Source of the DNA: Streptomyces resistomycificus
GTDB lineage: Bacteria > Actinomycetota > Actinomycetes > Streptomycetales > Streptomycetaceae
Direction of reading: 5' to 3'
Assembly: GCF_001514265.1 (NCBI RefSeq)
Contig: NZ_KQ948992.1
Location: 248,001 to 312,000 of the forward strand
DNA: 64,000 bases
Part shown: positions 41,767-49,724 of the stretch, one piece after another
Layout of the letters: each line of letters opens with the position of its first letter
Position numbering within the stretch: position 1 is the stretch's first letter
The notes under the pieces: generated by a model
Database searches by the model: none
What the model was told of the DNA's origin: nothing
The model's input: the letters and a program-made list of their open reading frames with translations, nothing else
Translations under genes and position numbers: made by a program

Positions 41767-42072
41767 ATGGCTAAGGGCTACTGGGTCAGTGTCTACCCCG
41801 CCAATTCCGACCCCGAGAGGCTGACTGCCTACGACAAGCTGGCCGGTCCGGCTGTCCAGGCTGGGGGCGGGCGCACCCTGTCCCGGATCCCGTCCCGTGG
41901 CGGTCGAGTCGTCGCCCACGAGGCCGGAATCACGCAACGCGTCGTTCTGATCGAGTTCGACAGCTTTGAACAGGCCGTCGCGGCATACGAGAGCGAGGCA
42001 TACCAGAAGGCGCTGGTGGCTCTCCCCGACGGCGTCGAGCGCGACTTCCGCATCATCGAAGGCATCGACTGA
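41767..42072 (+). CDS. DUF1330-family protein
   Basis: 101 residues from ATG 41767 (AGGAGG 6 bases upstream). A small ferredoxin-like alpha-beta fold: KGYWVSVYPANSDPERLTAY, then VVLIEFDSFEQAVAAYESE and AYQKAL. DUF1330 proteins are of unknown activity and often sit under LysR-type regulators, as here. It is an isolated gene and belongs with the LysR pair rather than the catabolic regulon. Confidence 0.85.
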   Translation: MAKGYWVSVYPANSDPERLTAYDKLAGPAVQAGGGRTLSRIPSRGGRVVAHEAGITQRVVLIEFDSFEQAVAAYESEAYQKALVALPDGVERDFRIIEGID

Positions 42073-42199
42073 CCGGCGGGCCCAGCCACCACAGTCACCG
42101 CGAAACGACTCCCGAAGTCGCCGCTGTAACCAGCGTCGCCACCATCAGATGCGCTGCACCACCGGCCTGAAGGCCGATGCACTGCGAGTGAATGCCGGT

Positions 42200-42290
42200 A
42201 GCCGTAAAGCCCGTACTGGTGGTCGAGCCTGTTCCGGCCCGTGAGCCCGTCCCGGTGGTCGAGCCCGTTCCGGCCGTCAAGCCGGTCAGG
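42200..42290. repeat. 18-base tandem repeat downstream of the PdxH-like gene
   Basis: About five imperfect copies of an 18-base unit of the type GTGGTCGAGCCTGTTCCG. It begins right after the stop of the minus-strand gene at 42295. On either strand it reads as a low-complexity peptide (VEPVP or TGTGST), but no gene supports it. Confidence 0.6.
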
Positions 42291-42294
42291 GCCC

Positions 42295-42960
42295 TTACGG
42301 CCAGAGCAGCTGCGTCGTCCACGTGTCCTCCGCGCGCCGGTACAGCAGCCGCACGTGCTGGCGGCGGCCGTCGCCCTGGAAGAACTCCACCTCCAGCGGG
42401 CGCAGGTGGTACAGCGTCCAGGTGGGCACCGGGGAGTCTGGCTCGCGCTGCGCCCGCTCCCACGCGGTCTGCGACACCTTCGCCAACTCGTCGAGCGACA
42501 CGAGGACTTCGCTCTGGCGTCCGGTGAGGGCGGCAGCCAGCGCCCCCGTGGAGCGGGCGTGCAGGTCCGCCTGGCCGTCCGCGGAGGGGGCGGCCGTGAC
42601 CGGGCCCCGGACGCGCACCTGACGGCCCAGGACCGGCCAGTAGAAACCGAGGGCGGCGTACGGGCGGGCGGTCAGCTGCTCGCCCTTCCGGCTGGTCACG
42701 TGGGTCGCGAAGGACCAGCCGTCCGCGTCGGCGCCGTGCAGCATCACGGTCCGTACGTCCGGCCGGCCCTCCGCGTCCGACGTCGCGAGGGACATCGTGT
42801 GCGGCTCGGTCTGGCCGGCCGCGACGGCCTCGGCGAACCAGGTGGTGAAGAGGGGCAGTGGCTCGGCGGGGGCGTCGGCCGGGTCGAAGGCAGGCAGCGC
42901 GGTGACCTCCGGGTCCCACACCCGCAGTGACCTCAGCAGCTCGTGAAGATCGGTTCCCAT
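42295..42960 (-). CDS. Pyridoxamine 5'-phosphate oxidase (PdxH-like)
   Basis: 221 residues. A split-barrel flavin enzyme with PHTMSLATSDAEGRPDVRTV near residue 53, SFATHVTSRKGEQL and ALGFYWPVLGRQVRVRGPV, the typical PdxH order. The usual C-terminal R-L-x-P is replaced by QLLWP, so substrate contact may differ; a PhzG-like oxidase is an alternative. The reaction in the family is oxidation of PNP/PMP to PLP with FMN and oxygen. It stands alone. Confidence 0.85.
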   Translation of the reverse strand: MGTDLHELLRSLRVWDPEVTALPAFDPADAPAEPLPLFTTWFAEAVAAGQTEPHTMSLATSDAEGRPDVRTVMLHGADADGWSFATHVTSRKGEQLTARPYAALGFYWPVLGRQVRVRGPVTAAPSADGQADLHARSTGALAAALTGRQSEVLVSLDELAKVSQTAWERAQREPDSPVPTWTLYHLRPLEVEFFQGDGRRQHVRLLYRRAEDTWTTQLLWP

Positions 42961-43095
42961 GCTCCGATTGTCACGCCTCCGGCGCTTCGGATCGTGCGGG
43001 GCCCGAAGACGTCGCCCCGATGGTCACGTGCTGGTCGAGCATGCAGCGAGGGGCCGTGGACGAGCGTGCTCGCCATCCTCACGCTGTCCGGCGCC

Positions 43096-43521
43096 TCAGA
43101 CCGTACCGAGGTCCGAGGACAGCCAGCGTTCGGGTCGCATCCGGATGACGACCTGTTCGCCGTGCTCCTTCCAGGCCGTGGCCACGTATCCGTCCACCTT
43201 GTCGGCCGGGAGGTAGCGCGCGGAGATCTCCCGGAGCTGTTCCAGGGTGGCGGGCACGGTGTCGACGACCGGCCCCTCGACGGACACGTACCGGATGGTG
43301 GGTTCCAGCCGGTCGACCATCAAGGTGAACCGGCCCGCCGCGCTGATCAGCTCGTTCTTACGGGTGTGCAGTCCCGTCATGATCCACACCGTGCCGTCGG
43401 ACTCGTACTGGTACCAGATCGGCACGGTCAGCGGAGCGCGCCCCGCCCCCGCGTCGATCGCGAGTGCGGCCACGTGCGGCTCGGCCAGGAACTGTGCTCG
43501 TTCTTCGCGGGTCAGGGCCAT
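43096..43521 (-). CDS. Pyridoxamine-phosphate-oxidase-family protein (split-barrel flavin/F420)
   Basis: 141 residues from ATG 43521 (GGAGGAG 6 bases upstream). LTVPIWYQYESDGTVWIMTG and KNELISAAGRFTLMVD are the split-barrel core seen in actinobacterial F420- or FMN-binding reductases. It has no PdxH C-terminal signature. The specific cofactor cannot be fixed from sequence. It lies about 160 bases from the Ltp gene end, in the same direction, and might be read through from it. Confidence 0.82.
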   Translation of the reverse strand: MALTREERAQFLAEPHVAALAIDAGAGRAPLTVPIWYQYESDGTVWIMTGLHTRKNELISAAGRFTLMVDRLEPTIRYVSVEGPVVDTVPATLEQLREISARYLPADKVDGYVATAWKEHGEQVVIRMRPERWLSSDLGTV

Positions 43522-43681
43522 GCGGACTCCTCCGGCGGCTCGGGCATCATCGTCCTCTGTCACGCCCCAACACCCGTCGGGGGCTGCCTGTTCCCGCCCC
43601 GCCCGGACCGGCGTGGGGTGCCTGAGCCGGCCACGTCAGACGATCTCGGCGGTCGGCTAAAGGCATCGCAACAGGCCCCGC

Positions 43682-44860
43682 CTACGGACGAGTTCGCCCC
43701 AGCACCACCGTCCCCGACGAGCAGAACCAGCCGCCCGTCCCCGAGGCCACCGCCAGTTCCGGCAGCCGCCCCCCGTCCTTGCGGACCTGGCGGCCCTCCG
43801 CCTCCCCGCGCAGCTGCCGTACCGCCTCCACCAGCAGGAACAGTCCCCGCATGCCGGGATGCTGGGCCGACAGCCCGCCCCCGTCCGTGTTCACGGGCAG
43901 TTCGCCGCCCTCGACCCGCAGCCGGCCCTTCTCCACGAACGCCCCGCCCTCGCCCTTCCCGCAGAAGCCGAGGTCCTCCAGGGTCACCAGCGTCATGTAC
44001 GTGAACGCGTCGTAGATCTCCGCGAAGTCGATCTCCCCGGGTCCGACGCCCGCCCGTTCGAAGGCGAGCCGTCCGCTGACCGCCGCCGGGGACACCGTGA
44101 AGTCGGCCCACTCGGACATCGCGGAGTGGGAGACGTGCTCCCCGGTGCCGAGGATCCACACCGGTGCCGTACGGCAGTCCGTCACGTAGTCCTCGGCGGC
44201 GAGCAGGACCGCCGCCCCGCCGTCGGACCGCAGGCAGCAGTGCAGCTTGGTGAAGGGGTCCGCGATCATCGGGCCGGACAGTACGTCGTCGACCGTGACC
44301 GGGTCGCGGAACATCGCCTCGGGGTTCAGGGCGGCGTTGGCCCGCGCCTGCACCGCCACCTCCGCCAACTGCTCGATCGTCGTGCCGTGTTCGAGCATGT
44401 GGCGGCGGGCCGCCATGGCGTACTTGGCGATCAGTGTGTGGCCGTACGGCACCTCGAACTGGAGCGGTCCCCGGGAGCCGAACGACAGGTTCCCCGTGCG
44501 GCGGCCCGACTTGACGTCCGCGCGGGCCGTCGAGCCGTAGGCCAGCAGCACCGCGTTCGCGTGGCCGGCGGCGATCGCGTCCGCCGCGTGTGCGGCCATG
44601 ACCTCCCAGGTGGAACCGCCCACCGACGTCGAGTCGACCCAGGTGGGACGCAGGCCCAGGTACTCGGCGACCTCGATAGGCGCGAGGGTGCCGGTGCCCG
44701 CCGAGGCGAAGCCGTCGACCAGCGAGCGTTCCAGGCCCGCGTCGGTCAGGGCGCGGCGGGCGGCCTGGGCGTGCAGGGCGTAGGCGGTCGCGTCGTCCAC
44801 GCGGCCGCAGTCGGAGAGGGAGACGCCGACGATCGCGACTTTCCGGGAGCCGGTCCTCAT
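43682..44860 (-). CDS. Thiolase-fold lipid-transfer protein (Ltp2-like aldolase)
   Basis: 392 residues. Thiolase fold (KVAIVGVSLSDCG at the start, SVGGSTWEVMAAHAADAI), but at the position of the usual nucleophile Cys the loop reads SVGGSTWE, so it is not a standard thiolase. YDAFTYMTLVTLEDLGFCG and KGEGGAF are the Ltp2 signature, including the tyrosine used by steroid side-chain aldolases. With a DUF35 partner this group cleaves 17-hydroxy-steroid acyl-CoA into a ketone and propionyl-CoA. The partner may be the DUF35 at 39095. Operator 44865 lies 4 bases upstream of the ATG. Confidence 0.87.
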   Translation of the reverse strand: MRTGSRKVAIVGVSLSDCGRVDDATAYALHAQAARRALTDAGLERSLVDGFASAGTGTLAPIEVAEYLGLRPTWVDSTSVGGSTWEVMAAHAADAIAAGHANAVLLAYGSTARADVKSGRRTGNLSFGSRGPLQFEVPYGHTLIAKYAMAARRHMLEHGTTIEQLAEVAVQARANAALNPEAMFRDPVTVDDVLSGPMIADPFTKLHCCLRSDGGAAVLLAAEDYVTDCRTAPVWILGTGEHVSHSAMSEWADFTVSPAAVSGRLAFERAGVGPGEIDFAEIYDAFTYMTLVTLEDLGFCGKGEGGAFVEKGRLRVEGGELPVNTDGGGLSAQHPGMRGLFLLVEAVRQLRGEAEGRQVRKDGGRLPELAVASGTGGWFCSSGTVVLGRTRP

Positions 44861-44864
44861 GGAT

Positions 44865-44879
44865 CTGACGGTACATCAG
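44865..44879. promoter_or_regulatory. Regulon palindrome 8 (Ltp2-like gene)
   Basis: CTGACGGTACATCAG, one base off. It sits 4 bases upstream of the ATG at 44860 with no room for a ribosome site, suggesting a leaderless message. Confidence 0.68.
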
Positions 44880-44907
44880 ATACGGCGGTGTGCGGCAGGT
44901 GTCACGA

Positions 44908-44960
44908 GGTGGCCGACGTCATGCCGCGAGAGCCGTGGCCGACGTCATGTCGCGAGAGCT
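44908..44960. repeat. 26-base direct repeat in the divergent interval
   Basis: Two adjacent near-identical copies of GTGGCCGACGTCATG plus CGCGAGAGC, followed by degenerate GCGAGTGC units. They lie between the Ltp and dehydrogenase genes. Confidence 0.5.
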
Positions 44961-45045
44961 GCCACGAGTGCTTTCGCGAGTGCTGTCGCGACAGCTGCCG
45001 TGAGAGCTGTCACGGGGCTGGGCATCCCGCGCCGCCCGCCCTAAT

Positions 45046-45060
45046 ATGACGGCCCGTCAG
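45046..45060. promoter_or_regulatory. Regulon palindrome 9 (dehydrogenase operon)
   Basis: ATGACGGCCCGTCAG, one base off at the outer end. It lies 28 bases upstream of ATG 45089. Confidence 0.7.
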
Positions 45061-45088
45061 ATCATGCGGACGGCTCAGAGGAGGTCCC

Positions 45089-46273
45089 ATGGACGCCGGC
45101 TTCACCGCTGAGCAGGACGAGATCCGCCGCACCCTGCGCGAGCTGCTCCGCAAACGCTGTGGGCCCGCCGACGTGCGCGCCGCCGTCGACACCCCGGCCG
45201 GACACGACCCCACCCTGTGGTCCGCCCTCGCCGAACACCTCGGGCTGCCCGGCATCGCCCTCCCCGAGGCCTACGGCGGTGTCGGCTGCTCGGTGACCGA
45301 ACTCGCCCTGGCCTTCGAGGAGACCGGCCGCCGCCTGGCCCCCACGCCCCTGTTCGCCACCGCGGCCCTCGCCGCCCCGCTGCTGCTCGCCCTCGGCACG
45401 GACGCCCAGCGGGCCGGGCTGCTCCCGGGCATCGCCGCCGGCTCCCTGACCGCCACCCTCGCCGTACCCGGCACCCACCTCTCCACCGCCCTCGCCCTCA
45501 CCGGTGACAACGACGGCGGCTGGGCGGGCGGCGGCCGGGCCGGGGGCGTGCAGGCCAGGCGGGCGGGGGAGGGCTGGCGGCTGTACGGGCAGGCCGACCA
45601 GGTGCTCGACGGGCACAGTGCCGGGCTGCTGCTGGTCGCCGCCCACGCGGGCGGGTTCGCCCGCTCGCGGACGCTGCTCTTCCTGGTGCGCGGGGACGCG
45701 GCCGGACTCGTGCGGGCCCGGCAGACCGCCCTCGACGCGACCCGGCCGCAGGCGCGTGTCCAACTGAGGGAGGTGGCAGCGGAGTTGCTGGGCGACGAGG
45801 AGACGGACGTACGCACCGCGCTCACCGCTCTCGGTGACGCGGCCGCCACCGTCCTGGCGGGCGAGGCCGTCGGGGCCGCCGACCAGGTACTGAAGCTGAC
45901 CGTCGAGTACGTGCGGCAGCGCGAGCAGTTCGGGCGGCCGATCGGGTCCTTCCAGGCGGTGAAGCACCGGCTGGCCGACGTCTACGTACAGGTGCAGGCG
46001 GCCCGCTCGGCGGCCTACTACGCGGCGTGGGCCGCGGCGAACGGGGAGCGGGTCGGACGGCTGGCCCTCGCGCAGGCCCTCGAAGCCCTGCGCCGCGCGT
46101 CCGCCGAGGGGATCCAGCTGCACGGCGGCATCGGTTTCACCTGGGAGCACGAGGCTCACCTGTACTTCAAGCGGGCCGCCGGGGACGAGCTGCTGTTCGG
46201 GCCGGTGCACCGGCTGCGGGCGCACGCCGCCGACGCGGCTCGGCTCTTCCAGGGGCAGGAGGTGACGGTGTGA
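45089..46273 (+). CDS. Acyl-CoA dehydrogenase, FadE small-subunit-like
   Basis: 394 residues from ATG 45089 (GAGGAGG upstream). It begins DAGFTAEQDEIRRTLRELL, the central FAD domain lacks the flavin signature found in the large subunits, and it ends EQFGRPIGSFQAVKHRLAD and QLHGGIGFTWEHEAHLYFK, the form seen in partner subunits. It may pair with the subunit at 26152, which has no partner next to it; this is inference. Its stop overlaps the start of the next gene. It belongs to the palindrome regulon. Confidence 0.88.
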   Translation: MDAGFTAEQDEIRRTLRELLRKRCGPADVRAAVDTPAGHDPTLWSALAEHLGLPGIALPEAYGGVGCSVTELALAFEETGRRLAPTPLFATAALAAPLLLALGTDAQRAGLLPGIAAGSLTATLAVPGTHLSTALALTGDNDGGWAGGGRAGGVQARRAGEGWRLYGQADQVLDGHSAGLLLVAAHAGGFARSRTLLFLVRGDAAGLVRARQTALDATRPQARVQLREVAAELLGDEETDVRTALTALGDAAATVLAGEAVGAADQVLKLTVEYVRQREQFGRPIGSFQAVKHRLADVYVQVQAARSAAYYAAWAAANGERVGRLALAQALEALRRASAEGIQLHGGIGFTWEHEAHLYFKRAAGDELLFGPVHRLRAHAADAARLFQGQEVTV

Positions 46274-46740
46274 TCGGCGAACGGATCGTGCAGAAGGTGT
46301 CGTCGACGCGGGGTTTCGCCAAGGTCGCGCCCCATGTGATCCCCGCGCTCGACCGGGCCGTCCACCGGCTCACCCGCGGGCGGTTCCTGCTCAGCGCACA
46401 GCTGCTGCCCGGGGTGATCCTGACCTCCACCGGGGCGCGCAGCGGCCTGCCCCGCCGGGCACCGCTGGCCTGTATGCCCGAGGAGGGCGGCCGCAGCTGG
46501 CTCCTCGTCGGCTCCAACTTCGGCCGCCCGGGGCATCCCGCCTGGACCGCCAACCTCCTGGCCCACCCGGACGCCTCGGTCAGCTGGAAGGGCCGGGACA
46601 TCCCCGTCACGGCCCGGCTGCTGCAAGGCGAGGAACGGGCGGCCGCCTGGAAGGCGGTGCTGACCTTCTGGCCGCCGTACGCGACGTACCAGGCACGGGT
46701 GGACCGCGAGATACGCCTCTTCAGGATCGTGCGGAGGTGA
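46270..46740 (+). CDS. Deazaflavin (F420)-dependent nitroreductase-family protein
   Basis: 156 residues from GTG 46270, overlapping the dehydrogenase stop (GTGTGA). It is of the Ddn split-barrel family: LLPGVILTSTGARSGLPRR, WLLVGSNFGRPGHPAWTANL and HPDASVSWKGRDIPVTAR match the F420-binding motif order (GRxSGxxR and SxGGxxxxPxWxxNL). These enzymes reduce activated double bonds or quinones with F420H2. Co-expression with a dehydrogenase suggests reduction of an enone intermediate. Confidence 0.88.
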   Translation: MIGERIVQKVSSTRGFAKVAPHVIPALDRAVHRLTRGRFLLSAQLLPGVILTSTGARSGLPRRAPLACMPEEGGRSWLLVGSNFGRPGHPAWTANLLAHPDASVSWKGRDIPVTARLLQGEERAAAWKAVLTFWPPYATYQARVDREIRLFRIVRR

Positions 46741-46772
46741 CGGCGGGGCCGTGGGTGGTGCGGAGGTGACGG

Positions 46773-47432
46773 TCAGAGCGTCGCCAGTCGCTGGACCAAC
46801 AGCAGCGTCCCGATGCCCAGCATGGCCGCCCCCGACGTCCGGGTGACCGCCCGCGCGGCGGCCGGGCGGGCGCCGAGGACCGCGCGGGCCGCGAGGCCGA
46901 CCGTCAGGTAGACGGCGGCGCAGCACGCCATGTGGAGCAGTCCGAATACGGCGGTCTGCGCGGCCACAGGCAGGTGCCCACCCCCGGTGACCAGGAACTG
47001 CGGCAGGACCGACAGGTAGAGCAGCAGGCCCTTGGGGTTCAGGCCGCTGATCGTGGCGCCGCGCAGGAAGACGCGGGCGGGAGACGGGGTCACGGGCTCT
47101 CCCGCCGACTCCGCAGACTCCGCCGACCCCGTCGGCGCCCCTGTGTCCGGGGTGCCGGGCCTGCGCAGCAACCCCCACCCCAGCCACACCAGGTAGGCGG
47201 CGCCGGCGGCCGTCAGCGCGGTGAGCAGGCCGGGCGAGCGCGCCACCAGGACCGCGAGACCGGCCACCGCCAGCACCGTGTGCAGGGCGTAACCGGAGAC
47301 GAGTCCGGCCACCGCCACCACCGGAGACCGGTCCCTCAGGCCCGCCGAGATCGCGTACGCCCAGTCCGCGCCCGGCACGCACACCAGCAGCAGGTCGACG
47401 GCGAGGAAGGAGATGAGGGTTCCCGAGTGCAT
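46773..47432 (-). CDS. LysE/RhtB-family amino-acid exporter
   Basis: 219 residues from ATG 47432. About six membrane helices: GTLISFLAVDLLLVCVPGAD (with the family P-G-x-D after helix 1), VVAVAGLVSGYALHTVL, and FLRGATISGLNPKGLLLYL. It exports amino acids such as homoserine, threonine or leucine. It is divergent from an Lrp/AsnC regulator 82 bases away, the usual regulator-exporter pair. It has no regulon palindrome and reads convergently to the catabolic operon ending at 46740. Confidence 0.9.
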   Translation of the reverse strand: MHSGTLISFLAVDLLLVCVPGADWAYAISAGLRDRSPVVAVAGLVSGYALHTVLAVAGLAVLVARSPGLLTALTAAGAAYLVWLGWGLLRRPGTPDTGAPTGSAESAESAGEPVTPSPARVFLRGATISGLNPKGLLLYLSVLPQFLVTGGGHLPVAAQTAVFGLLHMACCAAVYLTVGLAARAVLGARPAAARAVTRTSGAAMLGIGTLLLVQRLATL

Positions 47433-47514
47433 GGTGGGGACATTAGGCGCAATGGGGTCGAAAGTGTTGTCGAAGTTTGCCCATGATCCGTGCTTTGGGA
47501 GGAGAATCTCTCCC

Positions 47515-48006
47515 ATGGACGACGTGGACCGGAAGATTCTTGCCGAGCTGCAGCAGGACGGGCGGCTGACCGTGACCGAGCTGGCCGCACGGGTGCGGCT
47601 GAGCGTCTCGCCGTGCCACCGGCGACTGCGTGAGCTGGAGCGGTCGGGGGCGATCAGCGGCTACCGGGCCGTCGTGGACCCGACGGCCGTCGGGCTGACC
47701 TTCGAGGCGCTGGTCTTCGTCTCGATGCGGCAGGAGGACCGGGACACGGTCGTCGGGTTCGAGCGGGCGCTCGGCGAGGTGGAGGAGGTGCTGGAGGCGC
47801 AGCGGCTGTTCGGGGAGCCCGACTACCTGCTGCGGGTCGTCGCCGCCGACCTCGCCGCCTACCAGCGGCTCTACGACGAGCGCCTCGCCACCCTGCCGGG
47901 CGTGCAGCGGCTGACGTCCACGCTGGTGATGAAGCACGTGGTCAGGGACCGGCCCCTGCCGGCACAGCGCGGCGGGCGGCAGTCCGGTGGACTGCCGCCC
48001 GCGTGA
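47515..48006 (+). CDS. Lrp/AsnC-family transcriptional regulator
   Basis: 163 residues from ATG 47515 (GGGAGGAG about 9 bases upstream). The helix-turn-helix is MDDVDRKILAELQQDGRL, with TELAARVRLSVSPCHRRL; the RAM effector domain follows (VVGFERALGEVEEVLEAQ, GEPDYLLRVVAADLAAY). It is divergent from the LysE exporter and very likely responds to an amino acid to control it. The last 20 residues are a basic, Gly-rich tail. Confidence 0.92.
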   Translation: MDDVDRKILAELQQDGRLTVTELAARVRLSVSPCHRRLRELERSGAISGYRAVVDPTAVGLTFEALVFVSMRQEDRDTVVGFERALGEVEEVLEAQRLFGEPDYLLRVVAADLAAYQRLYDERLATLPGVQRLTSTLVMKHVVRDRPLPAQRGGRQSGGLPPA

Positions 48007-48043
48007 CAGGACTCGGGGTCTGGGAAACGATCGCTCGACGGGC

Positions 48044-48691
48044 CTACTTCGTCGGCTTCTTGCCGGTCACGCCCAGGTGCACCAGTAGCGCCAGGTTCGG
48101 CTTGAGTTCGGCCTGCTTGACGCCCCACGTCTGGAAGCCCTTCTGATGCGAGGCGACGGCCGCGAGCATCGCGACGATCGAACCCGCCACGGCCGCGGGG
48201 TTCACGTCCTTGTCGACCCGGCCCTTGGACTGCAGTTCGGCGACCGCGTCCGAGAGGGAGTTGTTCACGGAGTTCAGGATCTTCATACGGAGCTTGTAGA
48301 ACCGCTTGTCGCCCTCGGCGGCCCCGAGGTCGACGACCCGGAGGATCGCGTCGTTGCGGCGCCAGAACTCCAGGAAGCCGTCGACGAGTTCCTGTGAGGT
48401 CTGCCAGCCCGCCTTGCCGACCCAGGAGCGTCCGGCGACCAGATCGGTCAACTCGGCGCCCTCGGCGGCCATTTGCTCCGCGATCTCCAGGACGGCGCCT
48501 TCGACGTCCGGGAAGTACTGGTAGAAGGTCGCGGGTGAAGTCCCCGCCTTCCGGGCGACATCGATGACTTTGACGTCCCGGTAAGGGGAGGAGCTGAGCA
48601 TCTCGCTGAGGCAGTCGAGCAGCTTCTGCCGGGTCGCCTGCCCACGCCGGCCGGCCACCCGGCCGTCGACGGTACGCACTTGTCCTGTCAT
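48044..48691 (-). CDS. TetR-family regulator, proposed controller of the palindrome regulon
   Basis: 215 residues. The TetR helix-turn-helix is RQKLLDCLSEMLSSSPYRD, with VARKAGTSPATFYQYFPDV (residues about 19-66). The C-terminal ligand domain is all helical and hydrophobic (for example ELVDGFLEFWRRNDAILRV, PAAVAGSIVAMLAAVASHQ), as in CoA-thioester or lipid-sensing TetR proteins. The ATG lies inside a degenerate copy of the regulon palindrome (48685-48699), which suggests autoregulation. It is divergent from kbpA and matches the position of SCO4421. The control of the catabolic operons is inferred from the operators, not shown. Confidence 0.85.
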   Translation of the reverse strand: MTGQVRTVDGRVAGRRGQATRQKLLDCLSEMLSSSPYRDVKVIDVARKAGTSPATFYQYFPDVEGAVLEIAEQMAAEGAELTDLVAGRSWVGKAGWQTSQELVDGFLEFWRRNDAILRVVDLGAAEGDKRFYKLRMKILNSVNNSLSDAVAELQSKGRVDKDVNPAAVAGSIVAMLAAVASHQKGFQTWGVKQAELKPNLALLVHLGVTGKKPTK

Positions 48692-48699
48692 GCCGTCAG
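48685..48699. promoter_or_regulatory. Regulon palindrome 10, weak, over the TetR start codon
   Basis: The minus strand reads CTGACGGCATGACAG, 11 of 13 defined bases of CTGACGGnnCGTCAG. The ATG start codon of the TetR gene lies within it, a layout that would allow autorepression. Confidence 0.5.
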
Positions 48700-48813
48700 C
48701 TTACCGAGGGGTGATCGGAGCGCGATTCGGCCGACTGCAAATGGGGTGCGCGGGTGTGCGGGGGCGGGTGTGCCTGGTCTGCGGGGTGCGGGAGACGCCG
48801 TTACTTTGGCGGC

Positions 48814-49554
48814 ATGGCCGAAAACAGGGCATCCGGGTACGCAGAGGACGTCTACGGAGAGGGCGTCCCCTGCTGGGTGGACGCGCAGCTTCCCGACGTC
48901 GAGGCGGGCAGGCGTTTCTACGGTGAGCTCTTCGGGTGGACCTTCGAGGAGTCGCACGGCGGCTCGGTGTGGGCCCGCCTCGAGGGCGAGCCCGTCGCCG
49001 CCCTCGCCCGCAAGGCGGACGGCCGGCTGCCCACCGTCTGGACCGTCTACTTCGCCACCCCGGACGTCGAGGGGCTCGCCGACCGGGTCTGGGCGGCCGG
49101 CGGGCAGGTCGTCACCGCCCCACTGCCGGTCGGCGACCTCGGCACCGCCGCCCTGGTCACCGACCCCGAGGGCGCAGTCTTCGGCCTCTGGGAGCCCGGC
49201 ACGCACACCGGCTTCGGCACCCGGCACGAGCCAGGCACCTTCGCCTGGGCCGAGCTGTACGCCCGCGACACCGAGGCCGCCAACACCTTCTACGGCGGAC
49301 TCTTCCACGAGGCCCTCTTCGGTTCCGGCGCCCGGCCCGACTTCGGCCGCGCCCCGGTCTCCGACGTCTTCCCCGCCGAGATGCCGCCGCACTTCCTCGT
49401 CCACTTCGCGGTGGCGGACTGCGCGGCCGCGCTCGGGACGGTGAACCGCCTCGGCGGACGGGTCCAGGCGCCCCCCTTCGAGACCTCGTACGGACGGGTG
49501 GCCATCGTCACCGACAATCAGGGAGCGTCGTTCGCACTGCTGGAGCGAGGGTGA
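48814..49554 (+). CDS. kbpA: KbpA-like VOC-family protein upstream of afsK
   Basis: 246 residues from ATG 48814, made of two glyoxalase/VOC modules: PCWVDAQLPDVEAGRRFYG near residue 18 and FAWAELYARDTEAANTFYG near 143. A gene in this position, directly before afsK, encodes KbpA in S. coelicolor, which binds the kinase and inhibits its autophosphorylation. The identification rests on position and family. VOC metal ligands are not clearly conserved, so an enzymatic role is doubtful. About 170 bases separate it from afsK. Confidence 0.8.
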   Translation: MAENRASGYAEDVYGEGVPCWVDAQLPDVEAGRRFYGELFGWTFEESHGGSVWARLEGEPVAALARKADGRLPTVWTVYFATPDVEGLADRVWAAGGQVVTAPLPVGDLGTAALVTDPEGAVFGLWEPGTHTGFGTRHEPGTFAWAELYARDTEAANTFYGGLFHEALFGSGARPDFGRAPVSDVFPAEMPPHFLVHFAVADCAAALGTVNRLGGRVQAPPFETSYGRVAIVTDNQGASFALLERG

Positions 49555-49724
49555 ATCCTGCTTTGATGTGAGACACCCCATTTGTTTCCGGGTTCGCAAC
49601 CGGCGCCCCGGCCAGGAAGAATCAGGGTGCGTGCCGCCATGGCGGTGCGGTGGTGAGACGCTGCACGGGGTCGTGCACACACGTGGGCGTGACGCGGCCC
49701 GTACGGGGAGGTGGCAGGCAAGTG

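Noticed and set aside
44908-44960. CRISPR-like direct repeat
   Set aside because: Only two copies, adjacent and without spacers.
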